Shown piece by piece: positions 54,562 to 63,886 of a stretch of 64,000 bases of DNA. Source of the stretch: Butyrivibrio sp. INlla21 (GTDB lineage: Bacteria; Bacillota; Clostridia; Lachnospirales; Lachnospiraceae). Where the stretch lies: assembly GCF_900116875.1 (NCBI RefSeq), contig NZ_FPCC01000009.1, forward strand, positions 62,001 through 126,000, in the 5' to 3' direction. Positions within the stretch are counted from its first letter, which is position 1. Every line of letters begins with the position of its first letter. The position numbers were made by a program, and so were the translations under genes. The notes under the pieces were generated by a model. That model worked only from the letters and a program-made list of their open reading frames with translations. It did not search any database and was not told the DNA's origin.

Positions 54562-54589
54562 TCTAACATCCCCTTGTAGAAAACTAAAG

Positions 54590-55969
54590 TTACAACATTG
54601 ATTTGATCTGTCCCGCAAGATAAAGCGATCCCGCAGCAAATACAGTGTCTCCGGACTTTCTTACCGTGATGATGTCCGTGATCGCGTCCCTGACATTGCT
54701 GTAATACTTTATGGGAAGACCTATTATTCCGTGTTCTTCCTTACATTCCTCAAAAGCGCTCTTAAGGTCCGATACGGATACCGACCTGTTCGTCTCAAGA
54801 ACAGCTACAAAGATCGAATCAAATTCACCGCATACAAGCAGTTTGTCTATGATTTCCTTATACTGCTTATCTCCGACTATGCCGAACATAAGGAGTTTGC
54901 GCCCAGACGAAGGAATATTCGCAGCGCTGTCGATAAAAGCTTCTATTCCGTCCACATTGTGGGCACCGTCGACATATATTCCGGGACGAATTTCCTCCAT
55001 GCGGGCTTCCCACTTGGCACTGATAAGTCCCTCTCTGATATCAAGTTCAGAAATATCCGCTCCTTCGTTCTTAAGGATCTCTGCGGCAGTAACCGCAAGA
55101 GCTGCGTTCTCGGCTTGATATCTCGCTTCGGTGTTAAGCTTTAAATCAATATATTTATCATATAAGGAAATATACGAAAAAGCAATGTATTTGTTCCCTT
55201 CATCCTCCTGAACAGAGGATACATTCTGAATATTTTTTCTTTCAACGACGATAGCTCTCGAATCAAGTTCCAAAGCCTTTTGTTTAATAACTTCGGTACT
55301 CTCTTTTTGCTTGTCAAAAAATACTACGGGAACCCAAGGCTTTATTATACCCGCCTTTTCTCCTGCGATCTCTGCGATCGATTCTCCGAGATACTGCATG
55401 TGATCGTAGCCGATCTCTGTTATCACTGTCAAAAGAGGGTTCGATACCGAATTGGTAGCATCGAGCCTTCCTCCGAGACCTGTCTCAAGGATAAGGTAAT
55501 CAACTGGATACACATCGTAAAGTATCATCGATACAAAGAATAAAAATTCAAAATATGTGGGAAAATAATCCTTATGATCATACTCAACCACGCGTTTCAA
55601 GGTCTCGACAAAAACCTCGGTAAACACTCCGTCGGATATCATCTTGCCGTCAATGCAAAATCTCTCGTTGACCTTTACAAGATGCGGCGATGTAAACATG
55701 CCGACAGAATATCCGGCCTTCATAAGTATAGACGAAAGATAGCTGCAGACCGAGCCCTTGCCATTGGTTCCCGCAACATGAATTATCTTCATGTTTTGAT
55801 CGGGATTTCCCAGAAATTCAAGGAAATCAACAGTATCCTTCATTGTATGTTTATCCGTAAAGCTAGGTATCGAGTTAAGATATGTCTCGCACTCGGCCAC
55901 GGAAATCTTTTCACCTTTATCGGAGCGGCTGATAAAGCTTGCCGCTCCTTTCATTAGTTCTTTGTTCAT
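54590..55969 (-). CDS. folC: Folylpolyglutamate/dihydrofolate synthase
   Basis: 459 residues. The P-loop HVAGTNGKGSVCSYL, TSPHLVKVNERF and ETGLGGRLDATN (folate and Mg site) identify the FolC/MurF-ligase family. It adds glutamate to folate and, in some, makes dihydrofolate. Start is uncertain: no good binding site before 55969; it lies 19 nt after valS, likely on the valS transcript. Confidence 0.94.
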   Translation of the reverse strand: MNKELMKGAASFISRSDKGEKISVAECETYLNSIPSFTDKHTMKDTVDFLEFLGNPDQNMKIIHVAGTNGKGSVCSYLSSILMKAGYSVGMFTSPHLVKVNERFCIDGKMISDGVFTEVFVETLKRVVEYDHKDYFPTYFEFLFFVSMILYDVYPVDYLILETGLGGRLDATNSVSNPLLTVITEIGYDHMQYLGESIAEIAGEKAGIIKPWVPVVFFDKQKESTEVIKQKALELDSRAIVVERKNIQNVSSVQEDEGNKYIAFSYISLYDKYIDLKLNTEARYQAENAALAVTAAEILKNEGADISELDIREGLISAKWEARMEEIRPGIYVDGAHNVDGIEAFIDSAANIPSSGRKLLMFGIVGDKQYKEIIDKLLVCGEFDSIFVAVLETNRSVSVSDLKSAFEECKEEHGIIGLPIKYYSNVRDAITDIITVRKSGDTVFAAGSLYLAGQIKSML

Positions 55970-55988
55970 AATTATTAATTCTAAATCT

Positions 55989-58661
55989 TTACTTCTGAAG
56001 CTGTTTAAGTCTCTCTGTTATCTGGTCGTAAGTCTGCTGATATTTCTGCTGCTTCTCTTTTTCCTCAGCAATCTTCTCAGCGGGAGCCTTGGAAAGGAAC
56101 TTCTCGTTGCTGAGCATGTTCTGCGATCTCTTAAGCTCACCCTCAAGCTTCTTCTGCTCCTTGGTAAGTCTTTCAATCTCTGCTGAGATATCAACAAGAT
56201 CAGAGAAAGGAATGTAAACGGTTGCCTCTGCAAGAACTACGGAAACAGCGTCGTCTGCGATGCCGTCCTTGTTCTTCTGACAAACGGACTCTGAAGCATA
56301 AGCAAGTGACTCGAAGAACAGCTTACCTGTTGTGAAGATATCAAGTACTTCGTCGTTGTCGCTTACAACAAATACTTTGGCCTTTCTTGAAGGAGCAACG
56401 TTCATCTGTGTACGAACGTTACGGATTCCTCTTACGGCCTCCTTGATAGTCTCTATAGCCTTCTCATCGGCTGCAAAGTTCCACTCATCCTTGTATACAG
56501 GCCAATCGGAAACCATGATGGAATCCTCTTCATCCTGAAGTGTGCAGAAGATCTCCTCAGTGATGAAAGGCATGTAAGGGTGAAGGAGCTTAAGTGCGTT
56601 GATAAGTACTGTCTGGAGTGTCCAGAGTGCTGCCTTGTGTGAAGCGGCGTCATCTGAATTGTAGAGACGAGGCTTAACCATCTCAATGTACCAGTCGCAG
56701 AACTCATCCCAGATGAAATCGTAAACCTTCTGAACAGCGATACCAAGCTCAAAGTGGTCCATATTGTCTGTAACCTCTTTGATGGTGTTGTTGAGCTTGG
56801 AAAGAATCCATTTATCAACAGGCTCAAGACCTGCGGGAGCAGGCTGGTGAATAGCGCTCTTCTCGCCATCCTCCATATTCATCATAATGAATCTTGAAGC
56901 GTTCCATACCTTGTTTGCAAAGTTACGGCTGTTCTCAACTCTTTCATTATAGAAACGCATGTCGTTACCGGGTGCGTTACCTGTAATAAGTGTGAGTCTC
57001 AGAGCATCAGCTCCGTAGTTCTCAATGATATCGAGAGGATCTATACCGTTACCCAGAGACTTACTCATCTTTCTACCCTGAGAGTCTCTTACAAGACCGT
57101 GGAAAAGAACTGTCTTGAAGGGGTAAGTACCCATCTGCTCGTAGCTTGAGAATATCATTCTGATAACCCAGAAAAAGATAATGTCATAACCGGTCACAAG
57201 CACGTCTGTAGGGAAGAAGTACTTAAGATCCTCAGTCTGTTTGGGCCATCCGAGAGTCTCAAAAGGCCAAAGAGCTGATGAGAACCATGTATCAAGTGTG
57301 TCGGGATCCTGTGTAAAGTGGTTCTTACCGCACTTAGGACAAACAGTAGGAGCCTCTTTTGATACAACAACTTCTCCGCAGTCGTCACAGTAGTAAGCGG
57401 GGATTCTGTGGCCCCACCAGAGCTGTCTTGAAATACACCAGTCGCGGATATTGTCTGTCCAGTTGAAATATGTCTTCTCCATTCTCGGAGGAATAAGCTT
57501 GATCTCGCCCTCTTTAACTGCCTTAACAGCGGGCTTAATGAGCTCGTCCATCTTAACGAACCACTGTGCCTTTACCATAGGCTCTACGGTTGTGTGGCAA
57601 CGGTCGTGTGTTCCTACGTTGTGAGAGTAGTCTTCTATCTTTACAAGAAGTCCCATCTCATCGAGCTCTTTTACAATGGCTTCTCTTGCGGCATATCTGT
57701 CCATGCCCTCAAACTTACCGCCGTTGGCATTGATGGTAGCATCGTCATTGAGGATATTGATAATCTCAAGATTGTGACGTCTTCCTACCTCAAAGTCGTT
57801 AGGGTCATGAGCGGGTGTGATCTTAACAACACCGGTACCGAATTCCATGTCTACATAAGAATCTTCTACTATAGGAAGCTCTCTGTTTACGATAGGAAGA
57901 AGTACCTTCTTGCCCTTGAAGCTCTTGTATCTGTCATCATCGGGGTTAACGGCAACAGCTGTATCACCGAGCATAGTCTCGGGACGTGTTGTAGCAAACT
58001 CGATGAACTCAGTCTTGGAAACTGTTCCGTCTACATCGATAACGGGATATTTGATGTGCCAAAGATGACCTGCCTGCTCCTCGTACTCAACCTCAGCGTC
58101 GGAGATAGAAGTCTTACAGATAGGACACCAGTTTACGATACGGCTTCCTTTATATATGTAGCCCTTGTTGTACATCTTAACGAAAACGTCGGTAACGGCA
58201 TCGTTACAGCCCTCATCCATTGTGAAACGTTCTCTGTCCCAGTCACATGAAGAACCGAGCTTTTTAAGCTGGGAAATAATGGTTCCGCCATATTCTTTTT
58301 TCCACTGCCAAGCTCTCTCAAGGAACTTCTCTCTGCCAAGATCTCTCTTATCGATTCCCTCAGCCTTGAGAGTGTCAATGATCCTAACCTCGGTCGCAAT
58401 GCTGGCATGGTCTGTGCCCGGCTGCCAAAGCGCATTGTAGCCCTGCATTCTCTTGTAACGAATGAGGATATCCTGCATTGTGTTATCAAGAGCATGTCCC
58501 ATGTGGAGCTTACCTGTAATATTCGGGGGTGGAATCACAATTGTAAAAGGTTTTTTGGTCTTGTCCACCTCAGCATGGAAATATTTCTTTTCCTCCCACT
58601 TGGAGTAAAGGCGACCCTCGATACCCTTGGGATCATAGGTCTTGGCGAGTTCTTTCTTCAT
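55989..58661 (-). CDS. valS: Valyl-tRNA synthetase
   Basis: 890 residues, full length. Class I motifs: PPPNITGKLHMGHA (about 44-57) and GRKMSKSLGNG (about 530). The editing domain lies at about 200-330 (ATTRPETMLGDTA), a zinc-like CDDCGEVV...CPKCGK insert near 420-445, and the C-terminal coiled coil at about 825-888. AGAAGGAG precedes the start. Controlled by a T-box leader. Confidence 0.97.
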   Translation of the reverse strand: MKKELAKTYDPKGIEGRLYSKWEEKKYFHAEVDKTKKPFTIVIPPPNITGKLHMGHALDNTMQDILIRYKRMQGYNALWQPGTDHASIATEVRIIDTLKAEGIDKRDLGREKFLERAWQWKKEYGGTIISQLKKLGSSCDWDRERFTMDEGCNDAVTDVFVKMYNKGYIYKGSRIVNWCPICKTSISDAEVEYEEQAGHLWHIKYPVIDVDGTVSKTEFIEFATTRPETMLGDTAVAVNPDDDRYKSFKGKKVLLPIVNRELPIVEDSYVDMEFGTGVVKITPAHDPNDFEVGRRHNLEIINILNDDATINANGGKFEGMDRYAAREAIVKELDEMGLLVKIEDYSHNVGTHDRCHTTVEPMVKAQWFVKMDELIKPAVKAVKEGEIKLIPPRMEKTYFNWTDNIRDWCISRQLWWGHRIPAYYCDDCGEVVVSKEAPTVCPKCGKNHFTQDPDTLDTWFSSALWPFETLGWPKQTEDLKYFFPTDVLVTGYDIIFFWVIRMIFSSYEQMGTYPFKTVLFHGLVRDSQGRKMSKSLGNGIDPLDIIENYGADALRLTLITGNAPGNDMRFYNERVENSRNFANKVWNASRFIMMNMEDGEKSAIHQPAPAGLEPVDKWILSKLNNTIKEVTDNMDHFELGIAVQKVYDFIWDEFCDWYIEMVKPRLYNSDDAASHKAALWTLQTVLINALKLLHPYMPFITEEIFCTLQDEEDSIMVSDWPVYKDEWNFAADEKAIETIKEAVRGIRNVRTQMNVAPSRKAKVFVVSDNDEVLDIFTTGKLFFESLAYASESVCQKNKDGIADDAVSVVLAEATVYIPFSDLVDISAEIERLTKEQKKLEGELKRSQNMLSNEKFLSKAPAEKIAEEKEKQQKYQQTYDQITERLKQLQK

Positions 58662-58695
58662 AACAATTCTCCTTCTTCAAAACTATTGGGATATG

Positions 58696-58724
58696 TACTA
58701 AACTCGAAAAAACCTCGTTAAGTA
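58696..58724 (-). repeat. Hairpin element copy in valS leader, nearest the start
   Basis: Same hairpin-1 fold as at 5197-5225 read on minus: CGAG opposite CGAG and loop GTTTTTT, but the outer pair C-G is now T-A and the inner G-C is A-T, keeping pairing. Flanked by a further GTAC extension. Confidence 0.8.
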
Positions 58725-58739
58725 CATCCCCATGGCTCG

Positions 58740-58768
58740 CACTAAGCTCGATAATACCTCGCTAAGTG
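58740..58768 (-). repeat. Hairpin element copy in valS leader, nearest the T-box
   Basis: Identical stem to copy 1 (5197-5225), with loop GTATTAT instead of GTTTTTT. It lies just after the T-box terminator and 15 nt before the other valS copy. Confidence 0.8.
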
Positions 58769-58783
58769 CTCTGCACAAAAAAA

Positions 58784-59060
58784 TCCTCAACAACCTAATA
58801 GGCTGTTAAGGACGTTAATAACGTGGTACCACCTTAATTCACAGAGCATAAGCTCTGCCTCAATAAGCATCATTCAATGCCTAGTCTTATAACGCAGACA
58901 ACGCGGGGACACTTAATGGAATCTATCTCATTCCTTTCTGGGTGTCCGGTTCAAAAGCTACCTTCCATACCTCACAGGCCTGCATCCTCTCAGCGCGGCA
59001 AGCCGCAGATGCATTCTCTTTAGACCGTGAAAAATATGTACTCCTCTTTCTCACAACCTT
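58784..59060 (-). promoter_or_regulatory. T-box leader of valS
   Basis: The T-box AAGGTGGTACCACGT lies at 58821-58835 (read on minus), with a terminator after it. A distal AGAGGATG bulge and GTGAGG... region follow the usual stem I order. The specifier is not certain: GTA (Val) at 58959-58961 is one candidate. Uncharged tRNA-Val should turn on valS. Confidence 0.9.
58785..58811 (-). terminator. T-box-controlled terminator before valS
   Basis: CCTTAACAGCC and GGTTGTTGAGG pair on the minus strand (with two G-U pairs), loop TATTA, followed by A and seven T. Confidence 0.88.
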
Positions 59061-59103
59061 TATAACTATAATCTTACATAGCTTATCAAATCATGTGTGA
59101 GGT

Positions 59104-59109
59104 TGTCAA
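59104..59109 (-). promoter_or_regulatory. -35 box of the valS T-box transcript
   Basis: TTGACA on minus. Downstream candidate -10 boxes are TAAGCT (18-nt spacer) or TAAGAT a little later; the choice is not clear. It lies just after the upstream lipoprotein gene. Confidence 0.5.
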
Positions 59110-59118
59110 ATTTGACGC

Positions 59119-60540
59119 TTATTTTTCAAAATCAAGTGTCTCCAATTTGTCTTTATCGGTAGCAAGCTCTTTTCCTTCCTTATTATTCTGTTCAAAAGGA
59201 ATGTGAAGATAATCTATCTCAGTGATATCGTATGCCTCGCGCCAACCGATATCGCCTTCCGAATTTCTTTCTAACTGATTCGTGATCAAAAATGCGTCAT
59301 CGCCAAAAGCTACCGCCTCATCAAGGAAATGCGCCTGTGCGCTCTGCGCAGACTCCGAAGCAAATGATTTCATGAGTACGCTTGGATGATCGGGTCTGGT
59401 GTAATACACAAGATCGCCGTTATCGTTGTCGGATAATGAGATCTCTCCGCTAAGATGATTGGCCATAGCCAGTCTGTCTTTTTCGTCAAAATAAATCTTG
59501 GGAGCATCATAGCTTGCAGCCTCAGTCGATCTTCCGGTCTTAACAAAAGAAACACTGTCCTTTTCTTTCATGTTTACCTTATAAATCTCATAGCCTGCGT
59601 AGAAATTTCCGCTTCCTTCATAGTAAGCAAGAAGGAAATACGCTTCGTCATTACTGTAGATAAGATGCTCAAATTCGGGAACGGGCTCATACAAAAAGTC
59701 GCTTGCAGCTATCTGAAGCTTGCCGTAATCCGTACAGCTTCCCGTTTCATCATAAGAAGATACATAATACTTCTTGTCTTCGTATCCGCTCTTCATAACA
59801 AAAAGATTGTTTCCGGCGTATCCGAAAACGGTTGTAAAGTATCCTTCTCCGTCTTCTATAGTCGCAATCTCTTCATCATCATAATATATATGAATGATGC
59901 TTGATTGATATCCGTCGTCTTCTTCAACATACTCTTTTGTGACAAGGCCTCGTCCGTCCTCCGAAACCGCCTTGGGAGAACCTACGAGATAAGGCCTTTT
60001 ATCAGGGCCTCCGATAGTACAGAGTACCGATTCTGATTTACCGGGCTCAGCAAACACGAATCCGTCCGTCACAGCATACATCTTTCCGTTTCCGTATGTT
60101 GTTCCCACGCATTCGCTCTCGCCGGTCTTAAGGTTATAGCTCATGATCTTGGCCTGAACAGCCTCTGTTTTCTCGTATATATTACCGCCAAGAGTAGGGC
60201 TTTCTATACCGGCTTCATTAAATACACGGTAATAAACTTTATCTCCGATCCTTACAAAAAAACTTCCGTTGTTCTCAACTTCGCCCGTCTCAAAAGCCTT
60301 GGCAAAGATTCCTGTGGTTTCTTCGCCGCTTCCTACCTTAACGTCTGATGAATCTGTAGTGTCACTTTCATCGTATGTGTCAATTTCATCAGTTTCCGCT
60401 ATCTTGTCCTCTTCACTTACAATATATACTTCTTCATTTTCTTGGGTGATGTCCGGTTCTTTCCTGTCACCGCAGCCTGTTGCAAAAACTCCGCACAAGA
60501 CCACCATCCCCGTGATCATAGCGAAATACTTACATTTCAT
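59119..60540 (-). CDS. Lipoprotein with propeller-like domain, unknown
   Basis: 473 residues. Lipobox VFATGCGD (Cys 23), an acidic Asp/Glu/Ser/Thr-rich linker (about 27-75), then a beta-rich domain of repeated strands (RIGDKVYYRVFNEAG, GNGKMYAVTDGFVFA, NNLFVMKSGYEDKKYYVSSYD). This resembles DUF5050-type propellers but the family call is not firm. AGAGGTAAG precedes the start. No partner is adjacent. Confidence 0.8.
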   Translation of the reverse strand: MKCKYFAMITGMVVLCGVFATGCGDRKEPDITQENEEVYIVSEEDKIAETDEIDTYDESDTTDSSDVKVGSGEETTGIFAKAFETGEVENNGSFFVRIGDKVYYRVFNEAGIESPTLGGNIYEKTEAVQAKIMSYNLKTGESECVGTTYGNGKMYAVTDGFVFAEPGKSESVLCTIGGPDKRPYLVGSPKAVSEDGRGLVTKEYVEEDDGYQSSIIHIYYDDEEIATIEDGEGYFTTVFGYAGNNLFVMKSGYEDKKYYVSSYDETGSCTDYGKLQIAASDFLYEPVPEFEHLIYSNDEAYFLLAYYEGSGNFYAGYEIYKVNMKEKDSVSFVKTGRSTEAASYDAPKIYFDEKDRLAMANHLSGEISLSDNDNGDLVYYTRPDHPSVLMKSFASESAQSAQAHFLDEAVAFGDDAFLITNQLERNSEGDIGWREAYDITEIDYLHIPFEQNNKEGKELATDKDKLETLDFEK

Positions 60541-60620
60541 TTATCTTACCTCTCTCCTCACATGATGTTAAGGATATTAAGTGTCGCCCTACAGATTTGG
60601 TAAGTAGTTTTCCCCGGATG

Positions 60621-60917
60621 TTATACTGCCCATGTCTTGCAGTTCTGACTGTAGTATAGATCAACGTCGGCAGCTGCATCATATAGGTTTATAAGTGATG
60701 CCAATTTACTACTTTCTGACAATCCGCTTGTAGCTCCGATAACTCCTCCTTCAGAGGCAGGTATCGAATCGCTGTCAATAAGTCTGATTACCGTCTCCAT
60801 ACCGTTTTTGTACTTCTCAAGGTAATCGGCTTCGGCCGTATCAACGAGCCCCTTGGCAGCGCCTACTTCGGCGACCAATCGGTCCATTTTCTTCCTTAAT
60901 ATCTCTTTGTTATTCAT
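60621..60917 (-). CDS. 98-residue protein, unknown
   Basis: AAGGGGAAGTC precedes the ATG, so it is probably translated. The N-terminal half is a predicted helix (KEILRKKMDRLVAEVGAAKG), the middle is Gly/Ser-rich (SEGGVIGATSGLSESSK) and the end has YYSQNCKTWAV with one Cys. No signal peptide. I recognise no family. Its upstream region has the TATAAGCGTTT motif. Confidence 0.65.
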   Translation of the reverse strand: MNNKEILRKKMDRLVAEVGAAKGLVDTAEADYLEKYKNGMETVIRLIDSDSIPASEGGVIGATSGLSESSKLASLINLYDAAADVDLYYSQNCKTWAV

Positions 60918-61042
60918 GACTTCCCCTTCTCTTTCCTTTTATAGTTTCCTTTTATAATGCAATAAAAAATCCTGTTATAAGCGTTTTTGATGTGCAACAC
61001 TAGTTGCTCTTCACAATTCCCCTGACTAATGTTACCATTCGT

Positions 61043-61088
61043 ATGATATGGCTCAGGTTCTTTTACCAAAGAATCTGAGCTATATCAT
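61043..61088 (+). repeat. 46-nt near-perfect inverted repeat
   Basis: ATGATATGGCTCAGG... pairs with ...TCTGAGCTATATCAT over about 21 bp around a short loop. The two mismatches at DNA level become G-U pairs in a plus-strand RNA, but A-C clashes on minus. No T run follows on +. It lies in the 495-nt gap between 60917 and 61413. Confidence 0.75.
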
Positions 61089-61217
61089 AATTTATCCCCA
61101 TCTATTCGCCTATAAAGATACTCTCTCCTTTGTGAAGCCTTTCTTAATAATTGTATTTTATACCAAGTTTTGAATTATTGCAATACTTTTAACAAAAAAT
61201 TCAAAAGTTTTATTGAG

Positions 61218-61290
61218 GTTCTGCTCTCGCATTCGCTCGCCAGAACTAAGTAGTACACCACGACTCGAAAAAACCGAGTCTGGTGATTAC
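61218..61290 (-). repeat. Dispersed two-hairpin element, copy 4
   Basis: Read on minus it aligns end to end with 5192-5262. Hairpin 1 (61256-61285) keeps the GTTTTTT loop but has a fully paired stem ending ACTCG/CGAGT. Hairpin 2 (61218-61246) keeps GTTCTG/CAGAAC and the CGAG/CGAG core, with GAAT in place of GAA in the loop. It lies past the terminator of the permease gene. Confidence 0.85.
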
Positions 61291-61299
61291 TTAAAAAAA

Positions 61300-61328
61300 C
61301 GGCCGGAACCCTATGAAGGTCCCGACCG
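61300..61328 (-). terminator. Terminator of the sugar ABC operon
   Basis: On minus CGGTCGGGACC pairs with GGGTTCCGGCCG around TTCATA, followed by seven T. It lies 85 nt past the permease stop. Confidence 0.88.
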
Positions 61329-61412
61329 TCGTGTGATGTTCGTAGTTAATATGAAACTATATTGTATAGGCTATGGTTATTAATTTTTTGGTTAATTGGT
61401 TGGTTATATCAG

Positions 61413-62366
61413 TTACTTAACTATCATTCCTGTCTTTCTGTCTGCGAATACAGCAACCATTACAAGGAATACGATACCCATTATAAGCTGTTGAGTCTTA
61501 GGCTCAATCTTCATCATTACAAGTCCTGCGGTAAGGATCTTGTATGTGAGGGCGCCGAGGATAATGTTATAGAACTTAACCTTAGCACCACCGTTAACGG
61601 GCATTCCTCCCAGAACCAGAGCTATCATTATCTGAGTCTCAAGCTGGTTTCCTGCGGTGGAGGTTACGGAACCAACTTTGATACTGTTGATAAATGCCGC
61701 AAGGCCTGTGATCATTCCGGCTGCCATGTATACAAGAATCTTGGTTCTCTCAACTCTTACGCCTGCAAATCTTGCAGCCGTCTCGCCGGCACCGATCGCC
61801 TTGAGTCTGTTTCCGAGTCCTGTGTATTGGAATGCGAAAAATGCCGCGATCAAGATCAGGATTGTAAAGGTCAGATTAAATCCAAGTGTATTATATGAGG
61901 TGATATTGGAAACTCCGTATACGGGAGTCTTTGTCGTGGCGTAGGCTACAACACCACGGAAGAGGTACATGTTGCATATTGTAACAATGAAGGATGTAAT
62001 CTTCCTCTTTACATTAAAGAATCCATTGATCAGTCCGATCATGCCACCTGTGATAACACCACATATGATGGCAAGTATTATGTTGTAATTAGATAAAAAG
62101 CATACCACTACGGAACATACACCAAGCATGGAACCTTGGGAGAAGTCAAGGCCACCCATGGTCATAACCATAAATACGCCCACACACGCTATAAGAAGTA
62201 CATAGGACTGCGACAGTAAAAGTTTAAGATTTCCTACTGTATAAAGCCGTCCTCCTGTCAGTATTGCAAATAGAACGACGATAAATATAAAACCGGCAAA
62301 AGGCATTACATTCCTGACGATCGGCCGCTCCATGAAAGGAACACTTATTTTTTTCTCATTTTCCAT
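61413..62366 (-). CDS. Sugar ABC transporter permease, RbsC-like
   Basis: 317 residues, about nine membrane helices. GLDFSQGSMLGVCSVVVCFL, NGFFNVKRKITSFIVT and KAIGAGETAARFAGVRVERTK are features of the RbsC/MglC permease family. Imports a monosaccharide or nucleoside-like sugar with the ATPase 12 nt upstream. GGGAGG precedes the start. Confidence 0.93.
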   Translation of the reverse strand: MENEKKISVPFMERPIVRNVMPFAGFIFIVVLFAILTGGRLYTVGNLKLLLSQSYVLLIACVGVFMVMTMGGLDFSQGSMLGVCSVVVCFLSNYNIILAIICGVITGGMIGLINGFFNVKRKITSFIVTICNMYLFRGVVAYATTKTPVYGVSNITSYNTLGFNLTFTILILIAAFFAFQYTGLGNRLKAIGAGETAARFAGVRVERTKILVYMAAGMITGLAAFINSIKVGSVTSTAGNQLETQIMIALVLGGMPVNGGAKVKFYNIILGALTYKILTAGLVMMKIEPKTQQLIMGIVFLVMVAVFADRKTGMIVK

Positions 62367-62378
62367 AATCGGCCTCCC

Positions 62379-63875
62379 TTATACCATGTTCGCGATAAGA
62401 TCTGTATCTTTCAGATCTTCCGAACGTTTGAATTCGCCGCTTTGACGGCCGTTCTTCATTATTATTATTCGATCTGCCATACCAAGAAGCTCTGAGATTT
62501 CCTCTGAGATCATGATTATTGACTTACCGTTCTTTCTCATTGTATCCATCATCTGGTAGATATCGGCCTTAACCTTGACGTCGATACCTCTTGTAGGTGA
62601 ATCCAGAATGACGATATCGGAATCTTTTCCGATCCATCTTGCAAGCACGACTTTCTGTTTGTTACCGCCGGAAAGAGCTGACATAAACTGGTGTACTCCC
62701 TCCATCTTGGTACTCATCTGCTTAGCAAACTTCTCGGCAAAAGCCTTCTGATCTTTTCCGAAAAGAATATGATTTCTCTTAAGATCTTCAATAGAAGGAA
62801 GGCAGATGTTATCCTGGATCGTGTCATTTATTACGAGCGACTCGTTGTCTCTGTCCTTTGATGCATATGCTATACTGTGGTCGATCGCAGTCTTGATGTC
62901 ATTGATCTTGGTTCCATCCGAAAGGGTAACACTTCCCTCTCTGTAATAAGATGCTCCGAAAAGAGCTTTCCCCACTTCATGCATACCACACTCGGAAAGA
63001 CCTCCTATACCAATGATCTCTCCCTTATGAAGTTCTATATTGAAATCCTCGATTTCTCCCGGTACCGTAAGGTGCTCACCCTTTAAGACCACTTCATCCG
63101 ATACCTTCTCACCGTAGTCCGTACGATAGTAGTTATTACTCATCTCACGTCCTACCATGAGTTTTTTAAGATCATCCGTAGTAACATCGCTGCTCTTTAC
63201 GGTATCGATATAAACACCGTCTCTGAGAACGCTGATGCTATCGGACTGCTCTATTACTTCATCAAGGTCGTGCGAGATAAAGATAACGCATCTTCCGTCA
63301 TCCTTGGTATCCTTCATAACCTTGAAAAGTTCTTTTCTTCCTTTTTCTCCAAGAGCCGTTGTGGTCTCATCGACAACAAGAATCTGGGGTTTAAAGTGAG
63401 TCGCCTTTACGATCTCAATAAGTTTTCTGTCCTCAAAATTGTACTTATCTATAAGATTAGCCGCTTTGATATAGCCAAAGCCGTAGGAATCAAGAAGCTC
63501 CTGTGCTTTTTTGTTCATAGCGTTGGTGTTCTTAACGCCGCACTTGGTAAACTCATCTTCTTTTCCCAAGAAGATATTCTCGGCTACGGAAAGTCCTGAA
63601 AGTGTTCCGATCTCCTGAACGATGATCGCAACGCCCTGGTAATTTCCGTCTACCTGATTCTTTGCGTTAACTTCTCTTCCGTTTAATGTAAATGTACCGG
63701 TATCCTTGTGATATATTCCCGTAAGGCAGGAAGTAAATGTGGATTTACCGGAGCCATTCTCGCCGATCAGTGCATGGATCTCTCCCTTGTAAAAGTCGAG
63801 AGTGACATGATCAATGGCATGTGTTACGCCAAAATTCTTATCGATTTTTTCGGCATGAAGTAATACTTCGCTCAT
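62379..63875 (-). CDS. Sugar ABC transporter double ATPase, RbsA-like
   Basis: 498 residues with two fused ATPase halves. First half: Walker A GENGSGKS (about 38-45), Walker B LVVDETTTALG. Second half: Walker A replaced by GGLSECGMHE (degenerate, usual in RbsA), signature LSGGNKQKV and Walker B ILDSPTRGID, with Ser in place of the usual Glu. Powers the two permeases beside it. AAGGAGG precedes the start. Confidence 0.93.
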   Translation of the reverse strand: MSEVLLHAEKIDKNFGVTHAIDHVTLDFYKGEIHALIGENGSGKSTFTSCLTGIYHKDTGTFTLNGREVNAKNQVDGNYQGVAIIVQEIGTLSGLSVAENIFLGKEDEFTKCGVKNTNAMNKKAQELLDSYGFGYIKAANLIDKYNFEDRKLIEIVKATHFKPQILVVDETTTALGEKGRKELFKVMKDTKDDGRCVIFISHDLDEVIEQSDSISVLRDGVYIDTVKSSDVTTDDLKKLMVGREMSNNYYRTDYGEKVSDEVVLKGEHLTVPGEIEDFNIELHKGEIIGIGGLSECGMHEVGKALFGASYYREGSVTLSDGTKINDIKTAIDHSIAYASKDRDNESLVINDTIQDNICLPSIEDLKRNHILFGKDQKAFAEKFAKQMSTKMEGVHQFMSALSGGNKQKVVLARWIGKDSDIVILDSPTRGIDVKVKADIYQMMDTMRKNGKSIIMISEEISELLGMADRIIIMKNGRQSGEFKRSEDLKDTDLIANMV

Positions 63876-63886
63876 GTCTCTCCTCC

